DNA of 6,965 nt from Verrucomicrobiota bacterium (GCA_015658765.1 DQOE01000067.1:1-6965), one strand, 5' to 3'. Positions 1-6,008 are shown, counted from the first letter of the stretch. Notes: generated from the letters alone by a model not told the origin. Program-made: numbers and translations.

Positions 1-889
1 CGCCGGAAAAGTCCATCAACTCCGGCACGCTGGCCTGCATGCGAAACGCCAACTCGTACTGGGCGATGCGCGTGTCGATCTCCGGGTTGGCGACCCGCTC
101 GTTGCGCAGGCGGTTGAGTTTGCCGAGCGTCTCGACAAAGCCGCGCTGCTGTTCGCGATTCACCCCGGGCGCTGACCGGACATAGTGCACCGGGTCGCCC
201 TGCGAGAAAAACTGAACGCCCTGGTGGCGGCTCGGTAAAAAACCGGCGCCCCATTGTCGCGATGAGATCGGCTGCGGGTTGCGGCCGCCCTCGCTAGTCA
301 GCACCACGAACCCCGGCAAGTCCTCGTTCAGCGAGCCAAGGCCGTATGTCACCCACGCGCCCATGCTTGGCCGGCCGGAGATGGACGTGCCGGTGTTCAT
401 CACCGTGTGCGCCGGGTCGTGGTTGATCTGGTCGGTGTGCATCGAGCGCACGATCGCGATGTCATCGGCGATGCCGGCGATGCCGGGCAGCATGTCTGAA
501 ATCTGCTGGCCCGACTGCCCATGACGGCGAAACGGAAACAACGGGCCGAGGCACTTGAGTTTTGTGTTTTGCAACTGGGCAATCGGCTGGCCTTTTGTGA
601 ACGACTCCGGCATCGGCTGGCCGTCCAGCCGCGCCAGTTCCGGCTTGTAATCGAACGTCTCCAAGTGGGACGGCCCGCCGGCCATGCAGAGAAAAATCAC
701 CCGCTTGGCCTTGGCCGCAAGATGCGGCAGCCCCGGCAAACCGCCGATGGAATTCGGCCCACTCGCTGCGCTGAGCCAGTCCGGCTTGGCCAAGCTAGCC
801 AAGGCGGTGGCACCCAAGCCAAGCGATGTGCGGCTCAGAAACGAGCGGCGATTTATCAGCGTAACTATTTGTTGTGGAGATAGTTGCAT
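1..889 (-). CDS. DUF1501 family exported protein (N-terminal part, cut by window edge)
   Basis: Reading leftward from the ATG at 889-887, 296 codons stay open to the window edge, so the C-terminus is missing; family members are usually about 450-490 residues. The N-terminus has a twin-arginine signal, N-R-R-S-F-L at residues 13-18, followed by a hydrophobic stretch GLGATALASLA, which suggests folded export by the Tat system. Family-typical segments follow: CMAGGPSHLETFDYKPEL at about residue 70, then SMHTDQINHDPAHTVMNTG, and later GFVVLTSEGGRNPQP. DUF1501 proteins are distantly related to the sulfatase/alkaline phosphatase fold, but their activity is not established. The ATG lies one base after the stop of the upstream PSCyt1/DUF1553 gene (TGA-C-ATG), with no Shine-Dalgarno sequence, so translation is probably coupled by re-initiation. 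The pairing with a DUF1549/DUF1553 gene is the standard PVC arrangement. The family call is confident; the biochemical role is unknown. Confidence 0.93.
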   Translation of the reverse strand, partial: MQLSPQQIVTLINRRSFLSRTSLGLGATALASLAKPDWLSAASGPNSIGGLPGLPHLAAKAKRVIFLCMAGGPSHLETFDYKPELARLDGQPMPESFTKGQPIAQLQNTKLKCLGPLFPFRRHGQSGQQISDMLPGIAGIADDIAIVRSMHTDQINHDPAHTVMNTGTSISGRPSMGAWVTYGLGSLNEDLPGFVVLTSEGGRNPQPISSRQWGAGFLPSRHQGVQFFSQGDPVHYVRSAPGVNREQQRGFVETLGKLNRLRNERVANPEIDTRIAQYELAFRMQASVPELMDFSG

Positions 890-890
890 G

Positions 891-3146
891 TCAGTTTCGG
901 GTGATGGTTTCGCTGAGGTTCAGCAGCGCCTGGCCAAGCACAGTCCACGCAGCGGTCTCCGGCTTGGCCATGCCGACGGGCAGTTTCAGCATGCCGACGG
1001 CGAGCAACTTGTCGGCTGCCTTTGCGTCGGCCTGGTAGCGTTTGCGTGTTTCACCGAGGAACGCCCTGGCCACGTTTAGTTCCTTGCCGCTCGGTTCGCG
1101 GCCAAGCGCTGTTTGCCACGCCCAAGCCAGGCGCTGCTGATCGGTGGCCCCGGCCTCGTTGAGGATGCGCAGTGCGAAGCCCTTGGCCGCCTCGACGAAT
1201 GTGGGATCGTTCATCAGCGTGAGCGCGGCCAGCGGCGTGTTGCTGACCGGGCGCTGCGCGGTGCACTCCTCGCGCGTTGGCGCGTCGAACGCGCGCAACA
1301 TCGGGTGCAGAAACTGTCGTTGCCAATGCACGTACACGCCGCGCCGATACTGGTTGGCGTTCATGTCGGCTGAGTACTTGCGCTTGGGAAAATTCATCGG
1401 CGAGTAGTAGCCGGCCGGCTGGTACGGCTTGGCCACCTTGCCGCCCATCTGGTCGTTCAACAGGCCACCGACTGCCAGTGCGTTGTCGCGGATGGTCTCG
1501 GCCTGCAGCCGGAAGCGACCCTGCCTCATGAACAGCCGATTCTCCGGATCGTGTTCGCGCAACTGCGGACTGACGAGTGACGACTGGCGATATGCGCTGG
1601 AGGTGACGATGAGTCGGACGATGTGCTTGACGTCCCAGCCGCTCTCGACGAACTCGACGGCAAGCCAGTCGAGCAACCCGGGATGCGTTGGCCACTCGCC
1701 CTGTGAGCCGGTGTCGTCGAGCGTGCTCGAAAGGCCGGAACCGAAAAGGAGATACCAGAGGCGGTTCACGAACACGCGCGCCGTCAGCGGGTTGTCGGCG
1801 GACGTCAGCCACTCGGCCAAGTGGAGCCGGTTCGCGCGGCTCCCGTTTTTCAACACAGGCAGGAAGTGCGGCACGGCCGGCTCGACGATTTCGCCGGAGT
1901 CATCCATCCAGTTGCCGCGAGGCAGCACGCGGATCGTGCGCGGCTTGATCCGGCCGGTGACCATGGTGCGCGTGAGCTTGGCCTGCGCGACACCCAGCGG
2001 CGAGACGACCTGCAACTCCGGCTCGCGGTTGGTGGGGAGCGTGTTGGTGCCGCTGAAGGTCTTGTCGTCGTTCACATCGGCAAAAAACGCCGCCAGGCTG
2101 TAAAAATCCTTCTGTGTGAAGGGATCGTACTTGTGATCGTGGCACTCGCTGCAGCCCATCGTTGCCCCGAGCCAGGCGTTGGAAACATTGCGCACGCGGT
2201 CGGCCGAGTACTTGGCGAGGTACTCCTTTTTTTGCACACCGCCCTCGTGCGAGGTCTGCAACAGGCGATTGTATCCGCTGGCAATTTTTTGGTTCATCGT
2301 CGCGTTGGGCAGCAGGTCGCCGGCGAGTTGCTCGGCGGTGAACTGGTCGAACGGCAGGTTGTCGTTGAACGCCTTGATGACCCAGTCGCGGTACGGGGTA
2401 ATCGCGTGATCCTGATCGCCGTGGTAGCCGACGGTGTCGGCGTAACGGACGAGGTCGAGCCAATACGTCGCCAAGCGCTCGCCGAACCGCGGCGACGCCA
2501 GCAACTCGTCCACCACCCGAGCGTACGCCTCCGGCGAAGTGTCGCTGGCCAAGCGCTTGGCCAAGCGGGGCGACGGCGGCAGGCCGGTGAGGTCGAAGTG
2601 CAATCGGCGCGCCAAGGTGGCCGCATCGGCTTGGGGAGACGGCGAGAGGTTTGCGCTCTCGATTCGCGCGAGGATGAACCGGTCGATCGCGCCGCTTGGC
2701 CAGGCGCGGGCGCTGACAGTCGGCATCGACGGGCGCTTGGGCGGGATGTAGGCCCAGTGCGCCTCGTACTCGCCGCCTTGGGCGATCCAGTCGCGAAACA
2801 GTTTCTTTTCGTCGTCGCTGAGTGTCTTGCCAGTATCGGGCGGCGGCATCACGTCGTCCTCGTCGCCGGTGGTGATGCGGGCAATCAACTCGCTCTTGCC
2901 CGGGGCGCCGGGTACCACCGCCGCATAATCGCCGAGATCAGCCAGCGCGCCCTCGAGGGTGTCCAGGCGCAAATCGGCCTTGCGATGGTTGGCATCCGGC
3001 CCGTGGCACTTGAAACATTTGTCCGAGAGAATCGGGCGAATGTCGCGATTGAACCGAACCTCACCGGCACCCGCCACGCAGGAGGCGATGGTGAGGGCCA
3101 GTGCCGGGAAAAGTCGATGGAACCATCTGCAAGTCGTGTCGTTCAT
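891..3146 (-). CDS. PSCyt1-DUF1549-DUF1553 (PSD1) secreted cytochrome-like protein
   Basis: This 751-residue protein begins at ATG 3146. Residues 7-28 form an export signal (n-region RWFHR, then LFPALALTIASCVAGA). The IASC ending at Cys23 also fits a loose lipobox, so a lipoprotein is possible. A PSCyt1 domain follows, with heme motif C44-x-x-C47-H48 and a possible axial Met at VMPPP (M100). A DUF1549 domain covers about 150-357 and ends in a second heme-type motif, C332-S-E-C335-H336, followed by DHKYDP. A DUF1553 domain covers about 438-740, with RVFVNRLWYLLFG and the family signature DAPTREECTAQRPVSNTP. The likely role is a periplasmic or surface electron-transfer protein working with the DUF1501 partner encoded next; this is inferred from domain content and gene pairing. 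Many homologues are near 1000 residues and carry an extra ConA/LamG-like or long linker region between DUF1549 and DUF1553, which is absent here. An in-frame GTG at 3188 would add 14 residues, but the ATG puts the signal peptide at the N-terminus. Confidence 0.95.
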   Translation of the reverse strand: MNDTTCRWFHRLFPALALTIASCVAGAGEVRFNRDIRPILSDKCFKCHGPDANHRKADLRLDTLEGALADLGDYAAVVPGAPGKSELIARITTGDEDDVMPPPDTGKTLSDDEKKLFRDWIAQGGEYEAHWAYIPPKRPSMPTVSARAWPSGAIDRFILARIESANLSPSPQADAATLARRLHFDLTGLPPSPRLAKRLASDTSPEAYARVVDELLASPRFGERLATYWLDLVRYADTVGYHGDQDHAITPYRDWVIKAFNDNLPFDQFTAEQLAGDLLPNATMNQKIASGYNRLLQTSHEGGVQKKEYLAKYSADRVRNVSNAWLGATMGCSECHDHKYDPFTQKDFYSLAAFFADVNDDKTFSGTNTLPTNREPELQVVSPLGVAQAKLTRTMVTGRIKPRTIRVLPRGNWMDDSGEIVEPAVPHFLPVLKNGSRANRLHLAEWLTSADNPLTARVFVNRLWYLLFGSGLSSTLDDTGSQGEWPTHPGLLDWLAVEFVESGWDVKHIVRLIVTSSAYRQSSLVSPQLREHDPENRLFMRQGRFRLQAETIRDNALAVGGLLNDQMGGKVAKPYQPAGYYSPMNFPKRKYSADMNANQYRRGVYVHWQRQFLHPMLRAFDAPTREECTAQRPVSNTPLAALTLMNDPTFVEAAKGFALRILNEAGATDQQRLAWAWQTALGREPSGKELNVARAFLGETRKRYQADAKAADKLLAVGMLKLPVGMAKPETAAWTVLGQALLNLSETITRN
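2547..2562. repeat. Perfect 16-bp palindrome containing the iterated octamer
   Basis: The sequence GGCCAAGCGCTTGGCC is its own reverse complement. It lies inside the DUF1549-coding part of the minus-strand gene and is followed directly by another GCCAAGCG (2560-2567), so three octamer copies overlap within 20 bases. The same octamer, or its complement, recurs at 702, 818, 1101, 2470, 2693, 3194, 3767, 6579 and 6646. In this gene it encodes ordinary residues (the alanine-lysine-arginine-leucine stretch near RLAKRLASD), so it may be a genome-wide word rather than a local functional site. Confidence 0.5.
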
Positions 3147-3173
3147 TCGCGCGACGGCGACTCTGCCAAAAAA

Positions 3174-3189
3174 AGTGAGACGTGTCACA
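3174..3189. promoter_or_regulatory. Candidate Crp/Fnr-type operator upstream of the PSCyt1 gene
   Basis: The sequence AGTGA-N6-TCACA matches the Crp consensus half-sites TGTGA-N6-TCACA at nine of ten positions. It also sits within an overlapping imperfect 20-bp dyad (3173-3192, arms AAGTG.GAC and GTC.CACTT). It lies 28-43 bases upstream of the ATG at 3146, in the region shared with the plus-strand genes. No convincing minus-strand -35/-10 pair was found to anchor it. The match may be chance, and the regulator is unknown. Confidence 0.25.
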
Positions 3190-3230
3190 CTTGCGCTTGG
3201 CTAAGCGTTGGCATGGCGTTTGCTCAGAAA

Positions 3231-3260
3231 ATGCCGGTTTTTTGTAGCCGGAAACGGCAT
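3231..3260. repeat. Inverted repeat in the divergent intergenic region
   Basis: The left arm ATGCCG(G)TTT and the right arm AAACGGCAT form a 9-bp stem with one bulged G and an 11-base loop. No protein-coding gene covers it. It lacks the terminal T-tract placement of a rho-independent terminator and lies between divergent promoters, so an operator or fortuitous dyad is more likely than a terminator. Confidence 0.35.
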
Positions 3261-3270
3261 CGACAAACCT

Positions 3271-3301
3271 GCCCGGCGGTTTGACAACCGGAAAACCGGG
3301 C
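3271..3301. repeat. Nested inverted repeats around the plus-strand -35 box
   Basis: An outer pair GCCCGG (3271-3276) and CCGGGC (3296-3301) encloses an inner pair CGGTT (3277-3281) and AACCG (3286-3290), separated by the four bases TGAC. The inner arms overlap the TTGACA element at 3281-3286. A dyad over a -35 box is a typical repressor-binding position, but no regulator is identified here. Confidence 0.35.
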
Positions 3302-3308
3302 ATAGACT
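3281..3308 (+). promoter_or_regulatory. Candidate sigma70-type promoter
   Basis: A perfect -35 TTGACA (3281-3286) is followed after 16 bases by TAGACT (3303-3308), which matches four of six positions of the -10 consensus. Transcription would start near 3315 and run into the small repeat-protein gene at 3383, and possibly on into the PhyH and Gfo/Idh/MocA genes, because no clear terminator follows the small gene. It is the best promoter-like sequence I saw in the window. Confidence 0.45.
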
Positions 3309-3382
3309 AAAGGCACTTTTTTAGCACGAAATGAAGCCGACCAACTGGCAAAGATCCATCCGACCCAAACGATCGTGATTTT

Positions 3383-3802
3383 TTGATCGCCAACAAAGCG
3401 CTTCTCCCCGAGGGCGTCGTCAGCGAAGAGGAACTCGGAGCCGAATTGCCGAATGGCTTTTACACTGAAGCCAGAAAAAACGCCGAGCAGCGTGGGGAGA
3501 AAAACGAGTCAACCTGGCGGCAAAAGGCGAACCCACTGAATTGGTTCAGCCGGAAGACGCCCGTAATCCGGAAAGCCACGTGGCGTCAACGAGTGAACCC
3601 GCTGAACTGGTTCGACGAAAAAACGAGCAGGAAAAAAAACCGCAAGCAGCCGAGTCGTGTGCAGGGAACTCATGCCGAGCGCTTGAAGCCGTCAAAAAAC
3701 ACCGTTGGCAAAGAGCGAAAAACACCCAGCGCCACAATGGAGAATACCGCGATCAAGCTGGCCCACGCCAAGCGGCAGCTCGGCAACCTACCAACAGGGT
3801 AA
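3383..3802 (+). CDS. Small basic protein with tandem NPLNWF repeats, function unknown
   Basis: This 139-residue product is not a family I can name. It has an acidic N-terminal segment (LLPEGVVSEEELGAEL, residues 7-22). Two consecutive 22-residue units follow, at 44-65 and 66-87, sharing TWRQ..NPLNWF..KT. The remainder is a lysine/arginine-rich tail, with no signal peptide or membrane span. Between the repeats, conserved residues use different synonymous codons (Thr acc/acg, Arg cgg/cgt, Pro cca/ccg, Asn aat/aac, Lys aag/aaa), which argues that the protein sequence is maintained. The only in-frame start is TTG at 3383, with no ribosome-binding site. The open frame extends back to a TGA at 3332 and reads as plausible protein (GKDPSDPNDRDFL) upstream of the TTG. 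An ATG at 3331 is out of frame by one base, so a frameshift or sequencing error is possible. A cytoplasmic, largely disordered protein with short binding motifs is an inference. Confidence 0.55.
   Translation: MIANKALLPEGVVSEEELGAELPNGFYTEARKNAEQRGEKNESTWRQKANPLNWFSRKTPVIRKATWRQRVNPLNWFDEKTSRKKNRKQPSRVQGTHAERLKPSKNTVGKERKTPSATMENTAIKLAHAKRQLGNLPTG
3512..3643 (+). repeat. Two tandem 66-bp coding repeats (22 residues each)
   Basis: Unit 1 is 3512-3577 and unit 2 is 3578-3643. In the first 16 residues of each unit, 12 are identical: Thr-Trp-Arg-Gln, then Asn-Pro-Leu-Asn-Trp-Phe, then Lys-Thr. Similarity fades in the last six residues. Several differences between units are silent, so the duplication is not recent and selection seems to act on the peptide. 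Confidence 0.75.
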
Positions 3803-3818
3803 CAAGAAGCCTGTTACC
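3798..3818. repeat. Perfect 7-bp inverted repeat over the stop codon of the small gene
   Basis: GGTAACA (3798-3804) and TGTTACC (3812-3818) flank a seven-base loop. The TAA stop at 3800-3802 lies in the left arm. There is no T-tract after it, so it is not a standard intrinsic terminator. The rest of the 3819-3932 spacer holds only short C/G-rich dyads (for example CGGC-GAAA-GCCG at 3847-3858) and no gene that I can support. Confidence 0.4.
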
Positions 3819-3932
3819 ACGAAGGATCACCACTGACGTGGCACACCGGCGAAAGCCGCCGGCCCAACATCTCCAATCCCCCTTTGACTTTGGGGACTTC
3901 GGTTGTAAGACTCACCCGCAACCAAATTCTCA

Positions 3933-4760
3933 ATGTCCACCAATCTTTCCACTGACCAGATCAACGCGTTCCGGGAGGAAGGCTACCTCATCGTGCCCGG
4001 CCTGTTTGATGCCGAGGAAGCCAGGATTCTCCACGCCGCGGCCAAGGCCGACCAAGCGTTCGAGGATCACGCATACGACCTCGAGGACAGCGAAGGCGGC
4101 AAGGCGCAACTCGTGCTCTGGAACAAGGCGGGGGAGGATTTGTGGGGCTCGATCGCCCGCTGCGAACGCATCGTCAACGCCATGGAGCAACTGCTGGATG
4201 ACGAGGTGTACCATTATCACAGCAAGATGAGCATCAAGCGCCCGCGCACCGGCGGCGCGTGGTCGTGGCATCAGGACTACGGCTATTGGTATCAAAACGG
4301 CTGCCTTTATCCGGACTTGGCCTCGGCGTTCATCGCGATCGATCCCAACACCAGGGCCAACGGCTGCATGCAGGTGCTCAAAGGTTCACACAAGATGGGC
4401 CGCATCGAGCACGGCCGTTTTGGTGACCAGACCGGCGCCGACCCCGAGCGCGTGGCCGAGGCGGTCAAGGTGTTAGAAACCGTTTATGTGGAACTCGATC
4501 CGGGCGACGTGTTGTTCTTTCACAGCAACACCCTCCATCGCTCCGACCAGAACACCTCCGAGACCCCCCGCTGGTCGCTGCTCTGCTGCTACAACACGAG
4601 GCACAATAATCCGTACAAAAAATCGCACCATCCATTTTACGAACGACTGGAGAAACTCCCCGATAGTGCCATCAAGGAAATGGGCTCAAAATTGTTCGAG
4701 TCGGGCACTGAGTTTTGGGATCCCGCCAACGACGAGACGGTTGGCACCGGTAAGGGATGA
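3933..4760 (+). CDS. Phytanoyl-CoA dioxygenase (PhyH) family Fe(II)/2-oxoglutarate oxygenase
   Basis: This 275-residue, soluble, full-length PhyH-family enzyme would hydroxylate a small substrate using O2, Fe(II) and 2-oxoglutarate. The N-terminal segment (FREEGYLIVPGLFDAEEA, residues 13-30) is typical of the family. The iron triad is visible as H113-x-D115 in SWHQDYGYWY and distal H202 in SNTLHRSDQN. R213, 11 residues after that histidine, is placed to hold the 2-oxoglutarate carboxylate. The conserved GCMQVLKGSH block is at 144-153. The ATG at 3933 gives the expected N-terminus, although no Shine-Dalgarno sequence precedes it. The gene is followed in the same direction by a Gfo/Idh/MocA oxidoreductase, which suggests a shared catabolic or tailoring pathway. 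Substrates in this family are very diverse and cannot be read from sequence; phytanoyl-CoA itself is unlikely. Confidence 0.94.
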   Translation: MSTNLSTDQINAFREEGYLIVPGLFDAEEARILHAAAKADQAFEDHAYDLEDSEGGKAQLVLWNKAGEDLWGSIARCERIVNAMEQLLDDEVYHYHSKMSIKRPRTGGAWSWHQDYGYWYQNGCLYPDLASAFIAIDPNTRANGCMQVLKGSHKMGRIEHGRFGDQTGADPERVAEAVKVLETVYVELDPGDVLFFHSNTLHRSDQNTSETPRWSLLCCYNTRHNNPYKKSHHPFYERLEKLPDSAIKEMGSKLFESGTEFWDPANDETVGTGKG

Positions 4761-4861
4761 AATCCCAAATCCTAAACAAATTTGAATTTCAAATGACCCA
4801 AACATTACAATCGAACCCGTTTCGGGTTTCGGATTTGTTTAGGATTTCAAAATTAGGATTT
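4760..4861. repeat. AT-rich inverted repeat filling the PhyH-oxidoreductase gap
   Basis: The left arm AAATCCTAAACAAAT (4767-4781) is a perfect 15-base complement of ATTTGTTTAGGATTT (4833-4847). Two G-T pairs and a GAA/TTC pairing extend the stem to 20 pairs. An outer AAATCC (4760-4765) can pair with GGATTT (4856-4861) across an asymmetric bulge. Inside are a near-perfect palindrome, ATTTGAA-T-TTCAAAT (4780-4794), and a hairpin AACCCG-TTT-CGGGTT (4814-4828). The block is about one-third G+C, in sharp contrast to its neighbours. It starts at the last base of the upstream stop codon and ends eight bases before the next ATG. It could be a miniature mobile or interspersed intergenic repeat, or an RNA hairpin acting as terminator, mRNA stabiliser or translation control. 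No transposase or clear target-site duplication was seen. Confidence 0.8.
4855..4858 (+). promoter_or_regulatory. Shine-Dalgarno-like AGGA before the oxidoreductase gene
   Basis: AGGA lies 11 bases upstream of the ATG at 4870 and is the only recognisable ribosome-binding-like site before any start in this window. Three of its bases fall in the right outer arm of the AT-rich inverted repeat (4856-4861), so pairing with AAATCC at 4760-4765 could hide it. The spacing is long, so the assignment is weak. Confidence 0.3.
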
Positions 4862-4869
4862 AAACCAAA

Positions 4870-5949
4870 ATGGATTTAAACATTCACTCTCCCCTTCCCG
4901 AGCGCCGGGTTTGGCGCATCGGCTGCATTGGCAGCGGCTTCATCATGAACGACTGCCACCTGATCGCCTACGGAAAGGCCGGCTTCAACCCGGTCGCCAT
5001 CGCCTCCCGCACACAAGCCAACGCGGCCAAGTGCGCCGGGCAGCACGACATCCCAACCGTTCACGACTCGATCGAACAGTTGCTCGATGACGAGTCGATC
5101 GAGGTGCTCGACCTCGCCGTGCCTCCGGACAACCAACTCGAAATCATCCAAGCCGCCTGCGCACGCGGCACGGCCAAAGGCATCCTCGCGCAGAAGCCGC
5201 TCGGCGCGAATTACGCCGAGGCTCTCGCCGCCGTCGAGGCCTGCGAACAGGCCGGCATCGTGTTGGCCGTGAACCAAAACATGCGCTACGACCAGTCGGT
5301 GCGTGCCGGCAAAACGCTCCTGACCAACGGCACTATCGGCGAGCCGGTCTTGGCCACCATCGACATGCGCGGCATCCCGCACTGGATGCCATGGCAGGAA
5401 CGCCAAGGCTGGGTCACGCTGCGTATCATGTCCATCCACCACATGGACACGTTCCGCTACTGGTTCGGCGATCCCGAGCGGATTTACTGCACCATCCGCA
5501 CCGATCCGCGTACGCAGTTCCCGCACAGCGACGGCATTGCCAGTTACATTCTCGAATACGCCGACGGCCTGCGGGCCATCGCCATCGACGACACTTGGAC
5601 CGGCCCCGCCCGTGAAGGTGCCCCGGCCGACATCGGAATCGAGTGGCGCATCGAGGGGCTCGACGGCTTGGCCAAGGGCAACATCGGCTGGTGTCAGGAT
5701 CCCTACACCACCCCGTCGACAATCACCTACGCAACCAAGGGCGACTCCGGTTTTCACTCGCCGACCTGGGACGAAAGCTGGTTCCCCGACGCCTTCATCG
5801 GCACCATGGCCCAGCTTCTCATCGCGCTCGAGACCGGCGAGGAACCGGCCATCGGCGGCCGCGACAACCTCAAGACCATGGCCCTGGTCGAGGCCGCCTA
5901 CCGCAGCGCCGAGGAACACCGCGCGGTTTCCCTCAGCGAGATTCGTTAG
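4870..5949 (+). CDS. Gfo/Idh/MocA family NAD(P)-dependent oxidoreductase
   Basis: This 359-residue, full-length, cytoplasmic dehydrogenase likely oxidises or epimerises a sugar, inositol or related polyol. The N-terminal Rossmann fold shows IGCIGSGF (residues 17-24), with the G-x-x-G-x-G dinucleotide loop, and IASRT at 44-48 after the second strand. The family E-K-P catalytic lysine motif appears here as Q108-K109-P110 (LAQKPLG). The glutamine variant is seen in some subfamilies and the lysine is kept. NQNMRYDQ (135-142) and the active-site histidine region S-I-H190-H-M-D193 match the C-terminal domain. No signal peptide or twin-arginine motif is present, unlike many exported PVC members. The start ATG at 4870 follows directly on the AT-rich inverted repeat. 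Co-direction with the PhyH gene suggests a shared metabolite. The substrate is unknown. Confidence 0.94.
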   Translation: MDLNIHSPLPERRVWRIGCIGSGFIMNDCHLIAYGKAGFNPVAIASRTQANAAKCAGQHDIPTVHDSIEQLLDDESIEVLDLAVPPDNQLEIIQAACARGTAKGILAQKPLGANYAEALAAVEACEQAGIVLAVNQNMRYDQSVRAGKTLLTNGTIGEPVLATIDMRGIPHWMPWQERQGWVTLRIMSIHHMDTFRYWFGDPERIYCTIRTDPRTQFPHSDGIASYILEYADGLRAIAIDDTWTGPAREGAPADIGIEWRIEGLDGLAKGNIGWCQDPYTTPSTITYATKGDSGFHSPTWDESWFPDAFIGTMAQLLIALETGEEPAIGGRDNLKTMALVEAAYRSAEEHRAVSLSEIR

Positions 5950-6008
5950 TTACCTCTGGGTGAAAACGCCTTGAAAACCGCCCCCAATGCGACAACCGTT
6001 GCCGTGCC

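Noticed and set aside
1051..1812. Minus-strand frame inside the DUF1553-coding region
   Set aside because: It is an out-of-frame, Arg-rich reading of the same strand as the genuine gene. The genuine frame carries the DUF1553 signature.
1821..3284. Long plus-strand open frame (487 codons) opposite the PSCyt1/DUF1553 gene
   Set aside because: It is antisense to a clear family protein with recognisable domains. Its translation is low-complexity Val/Gly/Arg-rich with no known motif, as expected when high third-position G+C removes stops on the opposite strand.
3331..3378. A 15-codon ATG open frame as a leader peptide
   Set aside because: It has no run of regulatory codons, no ribosome-binding site and no attenuator hairpins of the usual kind. 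It is better explained as the displaced start of the downstream gene.
3798..3818. The 7-bp inverted repeat as an intrinsic terminator
   Set aside because: The stem is short and includes four A-T pairs, the loop is seven bases, and no T-tract follows.
3541..4230. Plus-strand frame overlapping both the small repeat gene and the PhyH gene
   Set aside because: It would cover the first 298 bases of the clear PhyH gene in another frame. Its translation is an Arg/Ser/Thr-rich string with no motif.
4876..5919. Minus-strand open frame (347 codons) opposite the Gfo/Idh/MocA gene
   Set aside because: It mirrors a full-length, well-conserved oxidoreductase. The translation is Val/Gly/Asp-rich without family signatures, so it is a shadow.
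5950..6008. Direct repeat of TGAAAAC-type sequence in the spacer before the ankyrin gene
   Set aside because: The two copies are short and differ by an inserted base, with no structure around them. Chance is the simpler explanation.
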